Counted from the first letter of the stretch, positions 44,310 to 53,136 are shown. The stretch is 64,000 bases of DNA from Mesorhizobium sp. LMG 17147 (GCF_024297145.1 NZ_JANCTC010000002.1:355001-419000), one strand, 5' to 3'. The notes: generated by a model not told the origin, from the letters alone. Made by a program: numbers and translations.

Positions 44310-45326
44310 TCATCCGACCTGAATGACAGCCTTGATCAGGCCGGACTTCTCATGCGTCCAGCGGGCAAGATCGTGCGGCGTTTCGCCAAGCGTCGTGCGG
44401 TGCGTGACGAGCTTAGCCAACGGCACCGCGCCGTTGCGGATCGAGGCGGCGACATGGTCGAAATCGGAACGCAGCGCGTTGCGGCTGCCGATCAGCATCA
44501 TCTCGCGCTTGTGGAATTCGGGATCGGAAAAGGCGATGTCGTCCTTGACGACGCTGACCAGCACCAGCGCCCCGCCATGCGCGACATGGGCGAAGGCCGA
44601 CTGCACCGACTGGGTGTTGCCGGTGGCATCGAAAACCATGTCAAAACCGTCGCCGTCGGTTGCTTGCCGCACCAGGTCCGCAGCAGCGGTCTGCGAGCCG
44701 TCGAGGGTCGCGAAGCCGAGTTCGCTTTCGGCGAAAACCAGCCTCTCCGCACTCATGTCGAGCAGCGTCACGTCGAGCCCGGCGATGCGGGCGAACAGCG
44801 CCGTGCCGAGCCCGATGGGGCCGGCGCCAATGACCAGCGTGCGCGCACCTGGATCAGCCAGCGAGCGCCGCACGGCATGGGCGCCGATCGCCAGGAATTC
44901 GACGGCAGCAGCATCGGCCAGCGACAAGCCGTTTGCCGGATAAAGATTTTGCGCCGGCACCAGGATTTGCTCGCACATGGCGCCGTCGCGGTGGACGCCG
45001 AGCACCTCGATCTTAACGCAGCAATTCGGCTTGCCTTGCCGGCAGGCGATGCATTTGCCGCAGGCGAGATAGGGATTGACGACCACCGGTTCGCCGATTG
45101 CCAGATCGACGCCCTCACCAACCTCGATCACGGTGCCGGAAACTTCGTGGCCCATGATGCGGGGATAGGCGAGGAACGGGTGCTTGCCTTCGAAGATGTG
45201 ATAGTCGGTGCCGCAGATGCCGACATGGCTGACGGCGACCAGCGCCCAACCGGCTGGCGGCGCGCCAGGCGCCGGACGATCTTCGAGGACAAGTTCGCCG
45301 GGCGAGCGGCAGACGACGGCTTTCAT
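44310..45326 (-). CDS. Zinc-dependent alcohol dehydrogenase (sugar-acid/polyol type, LgoD-like)
   Basis: 338 residues. Catalytic zinc site CGTDYH and MGHEVSG; structural zinc cysteines CGKCIACRQGKPNCC; NAD-binding VIGAGPIGLG. HIFEGKHPFLAYPRIMGHE resembles L-galactonate 5-dehydrogenase and related sorbitol or threonine dehydrogenases. It lies 70 nt after the RbsC-like permease, with a hairpin in the gap (ACCGCCGGC at 45351-45359 and GCCGGCGGT at 45374-45382). It likely oxidises the imported sugar acid or polyol; the substrate is not proven. Confidence 0.85.
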   Translation of the reverse strand: MKAVVCRSPGELVLEDRPAPGAPPAGWALVAVSHVGICGTDYHIFEGKHPFLAYPRIMGHEVSGTVIEVGEGVDLAIGEPVVVNPYLACGKCIACRQGKPNCCVKIEVLGVHRDGAMCEQILVPAQNLYPANGLSLADAAAVEFLAIGAHAVRRSLADPGARTLVIGAGPIGLGTALFARIAGLDVTLLDMSAERLVFAESELGFATLDGSQTAAADLVRQATDGDGFDMVFDATGNTQSVQSAFAHVAHGGALVLVSVVKDDIAFSDPEFHKREMMLIGSRNALRSDFDHVAASIRNGAVPLAKLVTHRTTLGETPHDLARWTHEKSGLIKAVIQVG

Positions 45327-45396
45327 GCTTCAATCCAGTCGGTTCATGGCACCGCCGGCTCTGCTGTCGCGAGGCCGGCGGTTGTGGGGAGGCGGT

Positions 45397-46362
45397 CTAT
45401 TTGCCGCGGCGGCGCAGCCCGTCGAAATAGACGATGACGATGATCAGCACACCGGTGATGATGCGCTGCCAGAAGGCGTTGACGTTGAGCAGATTGGCGC
45501 CGTTGTTGATGGTGGCAAGGATGAAGGCGCCGAGCAGCGGCCCGTGCACTGAGCCGACAGCGCCGAACAGCGAGGTGCCGCCGATAACCGAGGAGGCGAT
45601 CGCCTGCAATTCCCAGCCCTCGGCCTGTGTCGGATTGCCGATGCCGATGCGCGAGGCAAGCAGCACGCCAACGAAGGCCGCGCACAGCCCCGACAGCGTA
45701 TAGGCCATATAGATGGTGCGCTGGACGTTGACGCCTGACAGGCGCGACGCCTCGGCGTTGGAGCCGACCGAGAACAGATAGCGGCCCCAGCGGCTGTGGT
45801 GCAGGAAGATGAAGGCCGGGATGCCGACCAGGATCACCATCCAGAACAGATTGGGGACGCCGACGAAGGAACTGCGCGAGAACGTCTGGAAGGCATCGTT
45901 GTTGATCGAGATCGAGTTGCCGTTGGTCATCAACAGACCGATGCCGCGCAGCGAGGTCAGCGTCGCCAGGGTGATGATGAAGGGCGGCAGGCCCATCTTG
46001 ACGATGCCGAAGCCGTGGAACATGCCGATGGCGACGCCGACCAGCAAGGTGATCAGGATGGCCAGGAACACCGGTGTGCCGGCGTTGATCAGCATCGCGA
46101 CGACGACTGTGGCGAAGCCGACGACGGCGCCGACGGAAAGGTCGATGCCGCCGGTGATGATGACGAAGGTCTGGCCGACCGCCAGGATGGCGATCATCGA
46201 CCCTTGCCGCAACAGGTTCGAGATGTTGTTGGCCGAGGCGAAGCTCGGCGTCGCCACCGACAGAATGACCCACAAAAGAACCAGCAGCGCCAGCAGTGTC
46301 AGCCCGAACAGGGCGTTATAGTTGCGTTTCGGCCTTTCGGCAGCGATCGCCTCGGTGCTCAT
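45397..46362 (-). CDS. Ribose-type ABC transporter permease (RbsC-like)
   Basis: 321 residues, about ten helices. AVGQTFVIITGGIDLSVGAV is the RbsC-family signature, with GMFHGFGIVKMGLPPFIITL and a late VIGGTSLFGAVGSVHGPLLG. The start overlaps the ATPase stop by 4 nt. It forms a homodimeric channel for a sugar or sugar acid. Confidence 0.9.
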   Translation of the reverse strand: MSTEAIAAERPKRNYNALFGLTLLALLVLLWVILSVATPSFASANNISNLLRQGSMIAILAVGQTFVIITGGIDLSVGAVVGFATVVVAMLINAGTPVFLAILITLLVGVAIGMFHGFGIVKMGLPPFIITLATLTSLRGIGLLMTNGNSISINNDAFQTFSRSSFVGVPNLFWMVILVGIPAFIFLHHSRWGRYLFSVGSNAEASRLSGVNVQRTIYMAYTLSGLCAAFVGVLLASRIGIGNPTQAEGWELQAIASSVIGGTSLFGAVGSVHGPLLGAFILATINNGANLLNVNAFWQRIITGVLIIVIVYFDGLRRRGK

Positions 46363-47912
46363 ATCCGTCCTCCCGGTCTTTCTTGTTTCTCGGCCAGCGC
46401 CTGGGTGAGGATCTCCTCGTGATCAGCGGTCCGAAACCCGTGCGTAGCCACCAGCTTGCCGCGCCGGAACACATGCAGCGTGTCGGCGAGTTCATAAACC
46501 TCGGGCAGGTAGGACGAGATCAGGATGATGCCGGCTCCTTTGGATAGCAGCGCGCCGAACAGGCGGTAGATCTCGGCCTTGGTGCCGACATCGACGCCAA
46601 CGGTAGGCTCGTCGAAGATGAACAGCTTGGCGCCGTGGGCGAGCCATTTGCCGATGACGATCTTCTGCTGGTTGCCGCCGGACAGGCTGGAGGCCAGGGC
46701 GCTGCGTGTCGGCGTCTTGATGCGCAGGTCGGCGATCTGGCGATCGGCTTGCGCCTTTTCCTGCGCGCGCGAGATCAGCAGATTGCTCGAGATGCGCTTG
46801 TAGATCGGCAGATTGAGGTTGAGCCCGACCGGCAGGTTGAGGCAGAGGCCCTGGTCGCGGCGGCTTTCGGGGGCCAGCGCCATGCCGAGCCTGATCGCGT
46901 CATGTTCGGAATTGACCTTGACCTCCTTGCCCTCCCAGAGGATCTGGCCGGCCGATTTGCGGTGGCGGCCATAGAGCGTGGTGACGAACTCGCTGCGCCC
47001 GGCGCCGATCAGGCCATAGAGGCCGACGATCTCACCGGCACGGACGGACATCGAGACATTTTCGAAGCCCTTGCCCGACAGGTTCCTGGCTTCGACGATG
47101 GTCGCGCCGAAGGTGAAATGCTCCTTGTGGTAGACCTGCTCGATCGAGCGGTTGATCATCATCTTGACCAGCTCGGCGTCATTGGTCTCGGCAATGTTCC
47201 TGGTGCCGACCAGCGTGCCGTCGCGCAGCACCGAGACGCGGTCGGCGAGCTCGAACACTTCTTCCATGCGATGGCTGATGTAGATGATGGTGACGCCTTC
47301 GCCCTTCAGCCGGCGGATCAGCGTGAACAGCTGGTCGGCCTCCTTGCGGGTGAGGTAGGCGGTCGGTTCGTCGAAGATCAGGAATTTGGTGCCGCGCACG
47401 GTGGCGCGGGCGGCGGCGATCAGCTGCTGCTGGCCGATGGTCAGGTCACCCAGCATGACATGCGCGGGCAGGTCGAAGCCTAGGTCGTCGATGATCTTCT
47501 GCGCCTGCCTGACCATCGCCCGCTGCTGCAGGATGCCGAAACGTGCATCCTCCTCGCCGAGGAACATATTGGCGGCGACGGTGAGATGGCGGCACAGGAC
47601 CACTTCCTGATGCACGGCATTGATGCCGAGCGCCATCGCCTCATGCGGCGTTGCCAATGCGGCAGGCTTGCCCTCCCAGATGACGTCGCCGGAGGTGCGC
47701 GGCATGACGCCGGTCAGAAGCTTGATCAGGGTGGATTTGCCGGCGCCGTTCTCGCCGACGATGGCGTGGATCTCGCCGGCTTTGAAGGCGAGGTCGACCG
47801 GCTTCAGCGCGTGGGTGCCGGGATAGCGTTTTTCCAGGCCGCGGAGTTCGAGGATGGTCCTGCCCGGTTCCAGCGTTGGGGCCGGATGGAGTTCCTGCGC
47901 CGTCGACATCAT
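46359..47912 (-). CDS. Ribose-type ABC transporter ATPase (RbsA-like, two ABC domains)
   Basis: 517 residues. First domain: Walker A GENGAGKST near residue 55, Walker B FLIFDEPTAYL, H-loop ISHRMEEVFE. The second domain has the degenerate Walker A GLIGAGRSEF typical of RbsA, signature LSGGNQQK and Walker B LFIFDEPTVGVD. GGGAGG 7 nt before the first of two adjacent ATGs supports the start at 47912. It lies 100 nt after the binding-protein gene, beyond a strong hairpin. Confidence 0.92.
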   Translation of the reverse strand: MMSTAQELHPAPTLEPGRTILELRGLEKRYPGTHALKPVDLAFKAGEIHAIVGENGAGKSTLIKLLTGVMPRTSGDVIWEGKPAALATPHEAMALGINAVHQEVVLCRHLTVAANMFLGEEDARFGILQQRAMVRQAQKIIDDLGFDLPAHVMLGDLTIGQQQLIAAARATVRGTKFLIFDEPTAYLTRKEADQLFTLIRRLKGEGVTIIYISHRMEEVFELADRVSVLRDGTLVGTRNIAETNDAELVKMMINRSIEQVYHKEHFTFGATIVEARNLSGKGFENVSMSVRAGEIVGLYGLIGAGRSEFVTTLYGRHRKSAGQILWEGKEVKVNSEHDAIRLGMALAPESRRDQGLCLNLPVGLNLNLPIYKRISSNLLISRAQEKAQADRQIADLRIKTPTRSALASSLSGGNQQKIVIGKWLAHGAKLFIFDEPTVGVDVGTKAEIYRLFGALLSKGAGIILISSYLPEVYELADTLHVFRRGKLVATHGFRTADHEEILTQALAEKQERPGGRI

Positions 47913-47966
47913 GACAATCCTCCCAGATTGGCCCGCCAGATGGCCTGACGATTGGCGCGAGTGGGA

Positions 47967-47994
47967 TGTTTCCGGGGCAAAGGCCCCGGAAACA
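47967..47994 (-). terminator. Stem-loop after the RbsB-like gene
   Basis: TGTTTCCGGGGC (47967-47978), loop AAAG, GCCCCGGAAACA (47983-47994): a perfect 12-bp stem. There is no T-run on either side, so it is more likely a 3' stabiliser and partial barrier that keeps binding-protein mRNA abundant than a full terminator. Confidence 0.65.
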
Positions 47995-48012
47995 GTTCAC
48001 TTGTGGCGATGC

Positions 48013-49008
48013 TCAGTCGAGCTTGGGGTTGAGCAGCGCGTCGATCTTCGGATCCTTCATGTTGGCTTTGGTGACCAGGTTGGCGCCGGTGTCGACATTG
48101 GCCTCGACCTTCTCGCCCTTCGAGGCGGCGAGCGCCGTCTTGATGCCGTCATAGCCCATCCGGTACGGATCCTGAACGACGAGAGCCGAAATGACGCCGT
48201 CATTGAGGAACTTGATCAGCTTCTCGTCGCTGTCGAAACCGACCAGCGCGACCTTGCCGGCAAGATTGTTCTCGGCGATCGCCTGACCGACGCCCTGCGC
48301 CATGATCAGATTGGAGGCGAAGATGCCCTTGAGGTTGGGGTTGGCGGTGATCAGGTCGGTGGCGATGTTGAGGCCGGTGGTGGCCTGGCCGTCGGCGTAT
48401 TTGTCGGCGACCAGCTTGAGGCCGGGATATTTGGCGGCGAGCTGTTCCTTAAAACCCTGGGCGCGCTGTTCGAGCGAGCCGGCGCCCGGAAGCGCGGTGA
48501 TCAGGGCGACGTCGCCCTCGACCTTGCCGCCATTGGCTTCGCCGATGGCTGCGGCAAGGCCGTCAGCGGCGACACGGCCGCCCTGGATGTTGTCGGTGGT
48601 CAGGAACGAGGTGAAGGCCTTGGAGTCGGCACCGGAGTCGATACCGATGATCTTGACCTTGGTGGCGGCCTCATCGATCGGCTTGCCAAGCGCCTTGGCT
48701 TCGGTCGGCGCGATGACGACGGCCGCCGGGTTGCCGGCGACGGCATTTTCAAGGATCGAGATCTGGCCGTTGACGTCTGTCTCGGCCTGGGCGCCGAGCT
48801 CCGGCACGTTGACGCCGAGATCCTTGCCGGCCTTGCGGGCGCCGGCCAGAACGATCTGCCAGTAGAAGGACGTGGTGTCCTTGACGATGATCGGAATGGT
48901 TACGTCGGCCGCGGATGCCGGAGCCGAATGCATCACGCCGGCAAGCATCGACGCGGCTGCGAGTGCCACGAAGGCGCGGCGGTTGAGAATGCTGGTCACG
49001 AATTTCAT
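48013..49008 (-). CDS. Ribose-type ABC transporter substrate-binding protein (RbsB-like)
   Basis: 331 residues. Signal peptide at about 1-33 (RRAFVALAAASMLAGV ... APASA). Type-I periplasmic-binding fold: IPIIVKDTTSFYWQIVLAGA, AVVIAPTEAKALGKPIDEA and GIFASNLIMAQGVGQAI. It is first in the transporter operon; the shared 20-bp motif at 49080-49099 lies in its promoter region. It probably binds a sugar acid or related compound, given the dehydratase and dehydrogenase neighbours. Confidence 0.9.
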   Translation of the reverse strand: MKFVTSILNRRAFVALAAASMLAGVMHSAPASAADVTIPIIVKDTTSFYWQIVLAGARKAGKDLGVNVPELGAQAETDVNGQISILENAVAGNPAAVVIAPTEAKALGKPIDEAATKVKIIGIDSGADSKAFTSFLTTDNIQGGRVAADGLAAAIGEANGGKVEGDVALITALPGAGSLEQRAQGFKEQLAAKYPGLKLVADKYADGQATTGLNIATDLITANPNLKGIFASNLIMAQGVGQAIAENNLAGKVALVGFDSDEKLIKFLNDGVISALVVQDPYRMGYDGIKTALAASKGEKVEANVDTGANLVTKANMKDPKIDALLNPKLD

Positions 49009-49337
49009 TAGGAGTCCTCCCTAAGTCGCCCGGTGAATGTTACGGAAGCTCCATTCGGATGGCGCGGCCCAAACGGAACTTTATCAATAAAAAACATTTA
49101 CCGTATTTTGATAGTGCATCATCTCGGTCGGCGCAAGCGCTGTTTGATGGCCGCTTCGAATGGCTGGATGGAAGATTTTTTCTGTCGGAACTCCGCTGCC
49201 AATCTGCTTCAATATCCCGCATGGAATATTAATTCCATCAACCAGTCAATATGGAATGTACATTCGTTTTTGGCGGTGTACGAACTGTGACACCTGGCGT
49301 TCACGTCAGGTGCTCGCGACTTCCCGGACGGTAAGGC
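49009..49337. promoter_or_regulatory. Promoter region of the RbsB-like gene
   Basis: 329 bp with no credible gene. It contains the motif TTTATC-N3-AAAAAACATTT (49080-49099) and two perfect palindromes, TGGAATATTAATTCCA (49222-49237, arms TGGAAT/ATTCCA) and GAATGTACATTC (49254-49265). A hairpin CACCTG ... CAGGTG (49291-49311) follows the UxaA-family stop codon on the minus strand. Confidence 0.55.
49080..49099 (-). promoter_or_regulatory. Shared regulatory motif, RbsB-like promoter copy
   Basis: TTTATCAATAAAAAACATTT; on the coding strand this reads AAATGTTTTTTATTGATAAA, with GATAAA in a -10-like place. The same 20 positions, differing only in the middle three bases, occur at 50912-50931 before the UxaA-family gene in the same orientation relative to transcription. 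Confidence 0.6.
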
Positions 49338-50843
49338 CTAGAGCGTCGCGCCGAGATGCCACGGCACGAACTCGTTGTCGCCGTAGCCGAATTCCTCGCT
49401 CTTGGTCTTGCGGCCCGAAGCTGTCTCCACGATCAGCTCGAAGATCTCGCGGCCCATGCCGGCAATGGTCTTTTCGCCCGAGGCGATGACGCCGCAATTC
49501 ACGTCCATGTCCTCTTCCATGGCGTGGTACATAGTCGAGTTGCTGGCGACCTTGATCGACGGCGTCGGCCGGCAGCCGAAGCAGGAGCCGCGGCCGGTAG
49601 TGAAGACGATGACGTTGGCGCCGCCCGCCACCTGGCCGGTGGCCGAGACCGGGTCGTAGCCGGGCGTGTCCATGAACACCAGCCCGTGCCCGGTGACCTT
49701 TTCGGCATAGCCGAAGACGCCGTTGAGCGGCGTCTGGCCGCCCTTGGCGACCGCGCCGAGCGACTTTTCCAGGATGGTGGTCAGGCCGCCGCGCTTGTTG
49801 CCCGGTGAGGGATTGTTGTCGATGGATGCGCCATGCTTGGCGACGTGGTCCTCCCACCATTTCACATAACCGTCGAGCTTGGCGGCGATCTCGGGGGTTG
49901 CGGCGCGATAGGCGAGCAGGTGCTCGGCGCCATAGATCTCCGTCGTTTCGGAGAGAATGCCGATGCCGCCGACGCCGGCCAGGATGTCGACCGCGGCACC
50001 CAGCGCCGGATTGGCGGTGATGCCGGACATGCCGTCGGAGCCGCCGCATTGCAGGCCGACGACGATCTCGCTGACCGGGATCGGCTCGCGCTGAAGCTTG
50101 CCGACCTCTTCGGCGATCTCGGCCAGCACGACCAGCGCCTTCTCGACCGATTTGCGCGAGCCGCCGGCTTCCTGGATGTTGAAATGACGTTTTCCCGCGG
50201 CAACGCCCTTCTGGCCATAGAGGGTGAGCTGGTTGACCTCGCAGCCGAGCCCGACCATCAGCACGCCGCCGAAATTCGGGTGACGGGCATAGCCGGCCAG
50301 CGTGCGGTGCAGCACCGTCATGCCGTCGCCGGTGGCGCTCATGCCGCAGCCCTGGCCGTGGACGATCGGGACGAAGCCGTCGATGCCGGGATATTGCGGC
50401 AGAAGCGTGCGGTTCGCCGCGTCAGCGATGGCGTGGCAGACGGTGGCCGAGCAATTGACGCTGGCGAGAATGCCGACGAAGTTGCGCGTGCCGGCGCGGC
50501 CGTCGGCGCGGCGGTAGCCCATGAAGGTGCGGGCGCGGTCGGCCTCGGTCGCATGCACTGCCTCGCTCGGCGGCACCACGGGCAAACGCCCGCTTTCGAA
50601 GACCAGATTGTGCGAATGGACATGCTCGCCGGGCGCGATGTCCTGCGTGGCGCGGCCGATCGCCTGGGCATATTTGACCACGGCTTCGCCGGCCGCAATC
50701 GGCTTGATCGCCACTTTGTGGCCCGGCTCGATCAGCGCGGCGGCGACGGCGCCGCCCGGCAGCACGGTGCCGATCTCGATGCGGCCATTGGCGACCGCGA
50801 CATTGTCGGCGGGAGACAGAAGAATGCTGTTTGCGGCGTTCAC
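49338..50843 (-). CDS. UxaA-family hydratase/dehydratase (altronate/galactarate dehydratase-like)
   Basis: 501 residues. N-terminal SAF domain (about 1-90, with IGRATQDIAPGEHVHSHNL), then GYRRADGRAGTRNFVGIL, VHGQGCGMSATGD, GLGCEVNQ, GLQCGGSDGMSGITANPALG and a C-terminal RGSCFGCRPTPSIKVASNS, the pattern of full-length UxaA/GarD enzymes (about 500 residues). They use iron to dehydrate sugar acids to 2-keto-3-deoxy acids. A GTG start at 50843 with AGGAAG upstream is preferred over an upstream GTG at 50888 that lies in the promoter region. Altronate is a likely but unproven substrate. Confidence 0.87.
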   Translation of the reverse strand: MNAANSILLSPADNVAVANGRIEIGTVLPGGAVAAALIEPGHKVAIKPIAAGEAVVKYAQAIGRATQDIAPGEHVHSHNLVFESGRLPVVPPSEAVHATEADRARTFMGYRRADGRAGTRNFVGILASVNCSATVCHAIADAANRTLLPQYPGIDGFVPIVHGQGCGMSATGDGMTVLHRTLAGYARHPNFGGVLMVGLGCEVNQLTLYGQKGVAAGKRHFNIQEAGGSRKSVEKALVVLAEIAEEVGKLQREPIPVSEIVVGLQCGGSDGMSGITANPALGAAVDILAGVGGIGILSETTEIYGAEHLLAYRAATPEIAAKLDGYVKWWEDHVAKHGASIDNNPSPGNKRGGLTTILEKSLGAVAKGGQTPLNGVFGYAEKVTGHGLVFMDTPGYDPVSATGQVAGGANVIVFTTGRGSCFGCRPTPSIKVASNSTMYHAMEEDMDVNCGVIASGEKTIAGMGREIFELIVETASGRKTKSEEFGYGDNEFVPWHLGATL

Positions 50844-50904
50844 GGGAGCTTCCTGGGTGTGTTCCTGGGTGCGCGAGCGGATTGACACGCGGCTCTTAAC
50901 ATAT

Positions 50905-50931
50905 AATGTCTTTTATCGGGAAAAAACATTT
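50905..50931. promoter_or_regulatory. Shared regulatory motif and palindrome, UxaA-family promoter copy
   Basis: AATGTCTTTT (50905-50914) pairs with AAAAAACATT (50921-50930) around ATCGGG; the motif TTTATC-GGG-AAAAAACATTT spans 50912-50931. On the minus strand TTGACG (near 50940-50935) and GATAAA, about 17 nt apart, give a promoter for the UxaA gene. On the plus strand TATAAT at 50902-50907 could serve the divergent regulator. Confidence 0.6.
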
Positions 50932-51099
50932 TTGCGTCAATTGTTTTTTCGCCAGAGCGCGACGCGTCTTTTGGATGCGTGAAGTAGGCTCTACAACCAA
51001 GACTAGCGTTGCGCATGGTGTTTTGCGAAGCGATTCCGATTTCATGCGCGCGAAACGCTTCAAACCGGCCGCAATCGCCAATGCGCCACGGGGCAGGGG

Positions 51100-52002
51100 A
51101 TGTCGAAGAGCAACAACGTTTACAAGGACGCTTATAATCGCGGTCTGAGGCTGCTCGACGAAACCAGGAGCCTGCCTTCGGAGCCGGAACTGGGTACGCT
51201 GCTCGGCGTCAGCCGCACGACAGTCCGCACTATCCTTGCGCGCATGGAAGAGACCGGGCTGATCGACTGGAACAAGCGCAGCAAGACGGTTCTGCGCGAG
51301 CCACGGCCGGATGATTTCTTCCCCGAGGAAGAAACCGACACGCTTGCCGAGATCATCGAGCGTTCCTTCATGCTGCGGCTGCTTGCCAGCGGTGCCGAAG
51401 CCGGAATGCAGATCAACGAGCTCGAGCTGGCGCGCGAGATCGGCGTCGGCACCACCAGCGTGCGCGAATTCCTGATCCGCTTCTCGCGCTTCGGGCTGAT
51501 CGAGAAGCGCCGCAACAGCCACTGGGTGCTGAAAGGCTTTACCCGCGCCTTTGCGCTGGAGTTGACCGAAATCCGCGAAATGTTCGAACTGCGCTCGGCC
51601 GCAGCCTTTGCCGCTCTGCCCGAGGACAGCCCGGTGTGGGTCGACCTCGACCGCCTGGAGGACGAGCATCGCCTGCTGGCGCGCGAGATCGCCGTGCGTT
51701 TCAACGAATTCTCCGAGCTCGACGAGCGCTTTCACCGGCTGATCCACCGGGCGTCGCACAACCGCTTCATCGTCGATTTCTACGACGTCATCGCCATGAT
51801 CTTCCACTACCACTACCAGTGGAACAAGGCGCAGGAGCGCGAGCGCAACGAAGTCGCGGTCCAGGAGCATCTCGCCTATATCGCCGCGCTCAAATCGCGC
51901 GATCTCGCCAAGGTCGACGCCGCCTGCCGCAAGCACCTGAAATCGGCCTGCCACACGCTGCTGACGTCCATTCCAGAGGGCAGTCAGCCGCAACGCGCGT
52001 GA
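51100..52002 (+). CDS. GntR/FCD-family regulator with two winged-helix segments
   Basis: 300 residues, longer than the usual 220-250. A first winged helix lies at about 5-70 (LPSEPELGTLLGVSRTTVRT), a second helix-turn-helix at about 80-145 (INELELAREIGVGTTSVREF), then an FCD effector domain with DERFHRLIHRASHNRF and a late KHLKSACH. ATG at 51100 follows GGGGCAGGGG closely. Divergent from the UxaA-family gene with about 256 bp between, so it likely controls the dehydratase and the transporter through the shared motif. Confidence 0.83.
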   Translation: MSKSNNVYKDAYNRGLRLLDETRSLPSEPELGTLLGVSRTTVRTILARMEETGLIDWNKRSKTVLREPRPDDFFPEEETDTLAEIIERSFMLRLLASGAEAGMQINELELAREIGVGTTSVREFLIRFSRFGLIEKRRNSHWVLKGFTRAFALELTEIREMFELRSAAAFAALPEDSPVWVDLDRLEDEHRLLAREIAVRFNEFSELDERFHRLIHRASHNRFIVDFYDVIAMIFHYHYQWNKAQERERNEVAVQEHLAYIAALKSRDLAKVDAACRKHLKSACHTLLTSIPEGSQPQRA

Positions 52003-52010
52003 TTGTGTTG

Positions 52011-52030
52011 CGTTGCCGCAGCAACGTTTT
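52011..52030 (+). terminator. Intrinsic terminator after the FCD regulator
   Basis: CGTTGC (52011-52016), loop CGCA, GCAACG (52021-52026), then TTTT. Short but well formed and 8 nt after the stop codon. Confidence 0.6.
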
Positions 52031-52094
52031 GGCGATTTTCCGGCCGCCGGCTCCGTGCTAGAGAGTTGACGTTGCTGCGTGAAGAGGCTGGTTC

Positions 52095-52475
52095 TTGACC
52101 ATACGCCGGAGACGATGGAGCATGCCGGTCGCGTTCGCCGCGGCGTGGCTTTTCGTGCTCCAGTCGATGTTCGGCGCGTTTGCTTCAGGCGGCGAGCCGA
52201 ACGCCTCGCAATTCGATGCTTTCGGCAACACGATCTGCACCCATGACGGTGCGGCGGAACTCCCCGCCGGCGATCCGCATCATCAGCACATGCCGGCTTG
52301 CTGCATGCTTGGCTGCAACCTCGTTTCAGCGGTCTACGCGCCGCCCGATGCCGGGAGCCTGGCTCGCAGCCTCTCCGTCGAAACCATCGCCTTTTTCCTG
52401 CCGGCCTTCCGGCATCGCGATTTCGCCCGCGCCCGCACTCCGTCCAATCCGCGCGCACCACCGGCGACGGCCTGA
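52095..52475 (+). CDS. DUF2946-like exported protein, Cys/His-rich
   Basis: 126 residues. Basic N-terminus (TIRRRRWS) and a hydrophobic segment (about 11-29), then a metal-ligand-rich stretch: TICTHDG, DPHHQHMPACCMLGCN. The CxH, HHxH and CCMxGC groups suggest copper binding in the periplasm. A TTG start at 52095 with GAAGAGG upstream fits; ATG at 52122 would remove nine residues. First gene of the copper operon, followed after 99 nt by the PCuAC gene. The family name is from memory of the layout and not certain. Confidence 0.65.
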   Translation: MTIRRRRWSMPVAFAAAWLFVLQSMFGAFASGGEPNASQFDAFGNTICTHDGAAELPAGDPHHQHMPACCMLGCNLVSAVYAPPDAGSLARSLSVETIAFFLPAFRHRDFARARTPSNPRAPPATA

Positions 52476-52574
52476 TCCGTTCTGGTTCGCGCCGCGCAAC
52501 CCTTTGCCGGCGCGTTTATCGACATCGTTCGCGACCGGCCGTCGGCGCGGTCCCTTAAAGTCCACGGAGCAATC

Positions 52575-53111
52575 ATGTCTCACTCTTTTCGCGCTGCCGC
52601 ATCCAGCCGCAGGCGCCTCGCACTGGGTCGTTTCGAGCAGCGTCTCGGCATCGCCCTTTGCGTTCTTGCCCTCCTGTTCGCCAGCGCCCAGATCGTGTCG
52701 GCACACGAGTTCAAGCTTGGCGATCTCGAGATCGGGCACCCCTGGTCGCGCGCCACCCCAGCTGGCGCCAAGGTAGCCGGCGGCTACTTCACCATCACCA
52801 ACACCGGCAGTGCGCCGGATCGCCTGCTGTCGATCACCTCCGACATTTCGGCCAAGGCCGAACTGCACGAGATGGGCGTCAGCAATGGCGTCATGACCAT
52901 GCGGCCGGTCACCGGCGGCCTCGAAATCCCGGCTGGCGGCAAGGTCGCATTGGCGCCCAACGGTTATCATTTGATGTTCATGGATTTGAAGCGGCAGCCC
53001 AAGGAGGGCGAAATGTTCTCCGCAACGCTGACCTTCGAAAAAGCCGGGCCCGTGCAGATCGAATTCGCCGTGCAAGGCATCGGCAGCGCGGCGCCGCAGG
53101 ACGACCACTGA
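52575..53111 (+). CDS. Periplasmic copper chaperone PCu(A)C
   Basis: 178 residues. Signal segment at about 25-43 (GIALCVLALLFASAQIVSA), then HPWSRATPAGAKVAGGYFTI and the copper-binding pattern H-x-M ... H-x-M: LHEMGVSNGVMTM and GYHLMFMDL. PCuAC delivers Cu(I) to the CuA or CuB site of cytochrome oxidase or takes part in copper handling. ATG at 52575 with GGAG 5 nt upstream. It is followed 25 nt later by the YcnI-like gene. Confidence 0.92.
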   Translation: MSHSFRAAASSRRRLALGRFEQRLGIALCVLALLFASAQIVSAHEFKLGDLEIGHPWSRATPAGAKVAGGYFTITNTGSAPDRLLSITSDISAKAELHEMGVSNGVMTMRPVTGGLEIPAGGKVALAPNGYHLMFMDLKRQPKEGEMFSATLTFEKAGPVQIEFAVQGIGSAAPQDDH

Positions 53112-53136
53112 CTTGGCCGCTTCGAGAGGTACCATC

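Noticed and set aside
44310..50843. Complete galactonate or altronate pathway
   Set aside because: A tagaturonate reductase, KDG kinase and aldolase are missing from the locus, so the substrate stays open.
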